Assembly (NCBI RefSeq): GCF_002414845.1
Contig: NZ_DIAX01000035.1
Coordinates: 1-33,211 of the forward strand
Reading direction: 5' to 3'
From: Gordonia sp. UBA5067
Lineage (GTDB): Bacteria > Actinomycetota > Actinomycetes > Mycobacteriales > Mycobacteriaceae
DNA length: 33,211 nucleotides
Shown: one piece after another, positions 31,561-33,211 of the stretch
Layout of the letters: every line of letters starts with the position of its first letter
How positions within the stretch are numbered: the stretch's first letter is position 1
Translations under genes and position numbers: made by a program
Notes under the pieces: model-generated
Seen by the model: the letters and a program-made list of their open reading frames with translations, nothing else
What the model was told of the DNA's origin: nothing
Databases searched by the model: none

Positions 31561-33211
31561 CTACACGTTCGCGTCGCGCGCCTTGGCCCGCGACCGTTCG
31601 CGGGCCCGGGTCGTCGCGTCGAGATGAACCTTACGCACCCGCACGATCTCCGGAGTGACCTCGACGCACTCGTCCACCGCGCAGAACTCCATCGCACCCT
31701 CGAGGTCGAGTTGCATCGGCTTGGCGAGCGTCTCCATCACGTCCGCCGAGGACTGACGCATGTTGGTCAGCTTCTTTTCGCGGGTCACGTTGATGTCGAG
31801 GTCCTCCAGGCGCGGGTTGATGCCGACCACATGGCCCTCGTAGGTGTCATCGCCGGGATCGACGAAGAAGGTGCCGCGATCGGCGAGCTGGATCATCGCG
31901 TACGGCGTCACCGTCCCCTGGCGGTCGCTGACCAGCGAGCCGCTGTGGCGGGCACGGATCTCGCCGGCCCATGGCGCGTACCCGTCGAACACCGCGTTCG
32001 CGATGCCGGTGCCGCGCGTTTCGGTCAGGAAATCAGTCCGGAAACCGATCAGCCCGCGGCTGGGAACGATGAACTCCATCCGCACCCATCCGTGGGCATT
32101 GGTGGCCATATGGTCCATCCGGCCCTTACGGGCGGCGAGCAGCTGCGTCACCGCGCCCAAGAACTCCTCGGGCACGTCGATGGTGAGGTGCTCGAACGGC
32201 TCGTGCAGCTTGCCGTCGACCTGCCGGGTCACGACCTGCGGCTTGCCGACGGTGAGCTCGAAGCCCTCGCGGCGCATCTGCTCGACGAGGATCGCCAGGG
32301 CCAATTCGCCACGGCCCTGCACCTCCCAGGCGTCGGGACGGCCGATGTCGACGACGCGCAGCGACACGTTGCCGATGAGCTCGGTATCGAGGCGCGTCTT
32401 GACCATGCGCGCCGTCAGCTTGTGCCCGGAGACCCGGCCGGCCAACGGTGACGAGTTCGTGCCGATGGTCACCGAGATCGCCGGTTCGTCAACGGTGATC
32501 CGCGGCAGCGGCTGCGGGTTCTCGGGGTCGGCGAGGGTGTCGCCGATCATGATCGTCGGCATGCCGGCGACCGCGACGATATCGCCGGCAACCGCCTGTT
32601 CGGCGGGCTGCCGGTCGACACCGACGGTGGCGAGCAGCTCGGTGATCTTGGCCTTCTCGATGACGGGTTCACCGTCAACCTCGCGACACCAGGACACCTG
32701 CTGCCCCTTGCGCAGCGTTCCGTTGTGAATACGCACCAGCGCCAGGCGGCCGAGGAAGGCCGAGGCGTCGAGGTTGGTGACGTGTGCCTGCAGCGGCGCG
32801 TCGGGATCGCCCTTGGGTGCGGGCACGTGTTCCATCAGGACGTCGAAGAACGGGTCGAGGTTGTCGCCGTCGGGCACCGAACCGTCGGCCGGCTTGTTCA
32901 TCGACGCCACGCCGGCGCGACCCGACGCGTAGAGCACCGGCAGATCGAGTGCGAGTTCGGCGGCCTGGCTCGCCTCTTCGTCCTCGAGATCTCCGGCCAG
33001 GTCGAGCAGCAGATCTTGCGCCTCGTTCACGACCTCGTCGATGCGGGCGTCGGGACGATCGGTCTTGTTCACGACCAGGATCACCGGCAGTGCGGCCGCG
33101 AGGGCCTTGCGCATGACGAACCGGGTCTGCGGTAGCGGGCCCTCGGATGCATCGACCAACAGGACGACGCCGTCGACCATCGACAGGCCGCGCTCCACCT
33201 CGCCGCCGAAG
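31561..33211 (-). CDS. typA: GTP-binding protein TypA/BipA (C-terminal 550 residues)
   Basis: BipA is a ribosome-associated translational GTPase involved in stress and ribosome assembly. The gene enters from the right edge, so the P-loop and switch I are missing. What is visible starts FGGEVERGLSMVDGVVLLVD (G3-G4 region), then NKTD in VILVVNKTDRPDARIDEV. Domain II follows with GRLALVRIHNGTLRKGQQVS, domain III with RGELALAILVEQMRREGFEL, then EPFEHLTIDVPEEFLGAVTQ, domain V and the BipA-specific C-terminal domain with PSRGLIGFRTDFLTETRGTG. It ends in a basic tail. The next gene, lpqW, follows after 54 bases. The TypA-LpqW-MshB order matches Rv1165-Rv1170. Confidence 0.96.
   Translation of the reverse strand, partial: FGGEVERGLSMVDGVVLLVDASEGPLPQTRFVMRKALAAALPVILVVNKTDRPDARIDEVVNEAQDLLLDLAGDLEDEEASQAAELALDLPVLYASGRAGVASMNKPADGSVPDGDNLDPFFDVLMEHVPAPKGDPDAPLQAHVTNLDASAFLGRLALVRIHNGTLRKGQQVSWCREVDGEPVIEKAKITELLATVGVDRQPAEQAVAGDIVAVAGMPTIMIGDTLADPENPQPLPRITVDEPAISVTIGTNSSPLAGRVSGHKLTARMVKTRLDTELIGNVSLRVVDIGRPDAWEVQGRGELALAILVEQMRREGFELTVGKPQVVTRQVDGKLHEPFEHLTIDVPEEFLGAVTQLLAARKGRMDHMATNAHGWVRMEFIVPSRGLIGFRTDFLTETRGTGIANAVFDGYAPWAGEIRARHSGSLVSDRQGTVTPYAMIQLADRGTFFVDPGDDTYEGHVVGINPRLEDLDINVTREKKLTNMRQSSADVMETLAKPMQLDLEGAMEFCAVDECVEVTPEIVRVRKVHLDATTRARERSRAKARDANV

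Noticed and set aside
30613..32451. Plus-strand open frame (612 codons) opposite lpqW and typA
   Set aside because: Antisense to conserved motifs of both proteins; translation dominated by Arg, Gly and His with no recognisable domain.

Overview
The window is GC-rich chromosomal DNA from an actinobacterium of the order Mycobacteriales, most likely a Gordonia-type genus. Family content (WhiB2, mycothiol MshB, coenzyme F420 genes fbiA/fbiB/fbiC, GpgS, EccB/EccE, DUF3117, LpqW) and frequent GTG starts support the order; the genus is inference. No tRNA, rRNA, insertion sequence, prophage or CRISPR array was seen. Coding density is very high, and only the 375 bp between whiB2 and fbiA exceeds 300 bp without a gene.

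Layout. (1) 1-1402: the class Ib ribonucleotide reductase operon nrdH-nrdI-nrdE, leftward and cut by the window edge, behind two NrdR-type boxes. (2) 1403-5210: a TetR-family regulator and a divergent pair of type VII secretion genes, eccB (leftward) and an eccE-like gene (rightward), with no other ESX gene in the window. (3) 5186-12282: a block syntenic with M. tuberculosis Rv3255c-Rv3262: manA, a SIS/TobH-like gene, DUF3499, a zincin-like protein, whiB2, fbiA and fbiB, followed by a coupled NUDIX gene. The phosphomannomutase gene found here in M. tuberculosis is absent. (4) 12325-24196: a block related to Rv1201c-Rv1213: glgC, an RlmA-type rRNA methyltransferase, DUF3117, a DivIVA-domain membrane protein, gpgS, folP2, fadD6, two LOG-family genes, dapE, an acetate-type symporter with its DUF485 partner, and divergent dapD. 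(5) 24247-33211: a block related to Rv1165-Rv1178: dapC, fdxA, fbiC, a small membrane protein, mshB, lpqW and the 3' part of typA.

Functional themes. F420 biosynthesis is represented by fbiA, fbiB and fbiC within 19 kb. Three diaminopimelate/lysine genes (dapC, dapD, dapE) lie within about 5.3 kb. The glgC-gpgS region belongs to glycogen/maltosyl-phosphate and methylglucose-lipopolysaccharide metabolism, manA to mannose donors for the envelope, and mshB to mycothiol. Many leftward genes overlap by 1-4 bases and are probably translationally coupled.

Regulation visible in the sequence. At least ten genes have a TANNNT -10 hexamer placed 6-8 bases before the start codon, the arrangement expected of leaderless mRNAs, and this fixed several start choices. 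whiB2 is the opposite case, with a good promoter about 230 bp upstream and a long leader containing an overlapping upstream reading frame. This is mainly a core-genome region. The most unusual points are the isolated eccB/eccE pair, the zincin-like protein lacking HExxH, the tandem LOG genes, the whiB2 leader and the missing manB and glgM.
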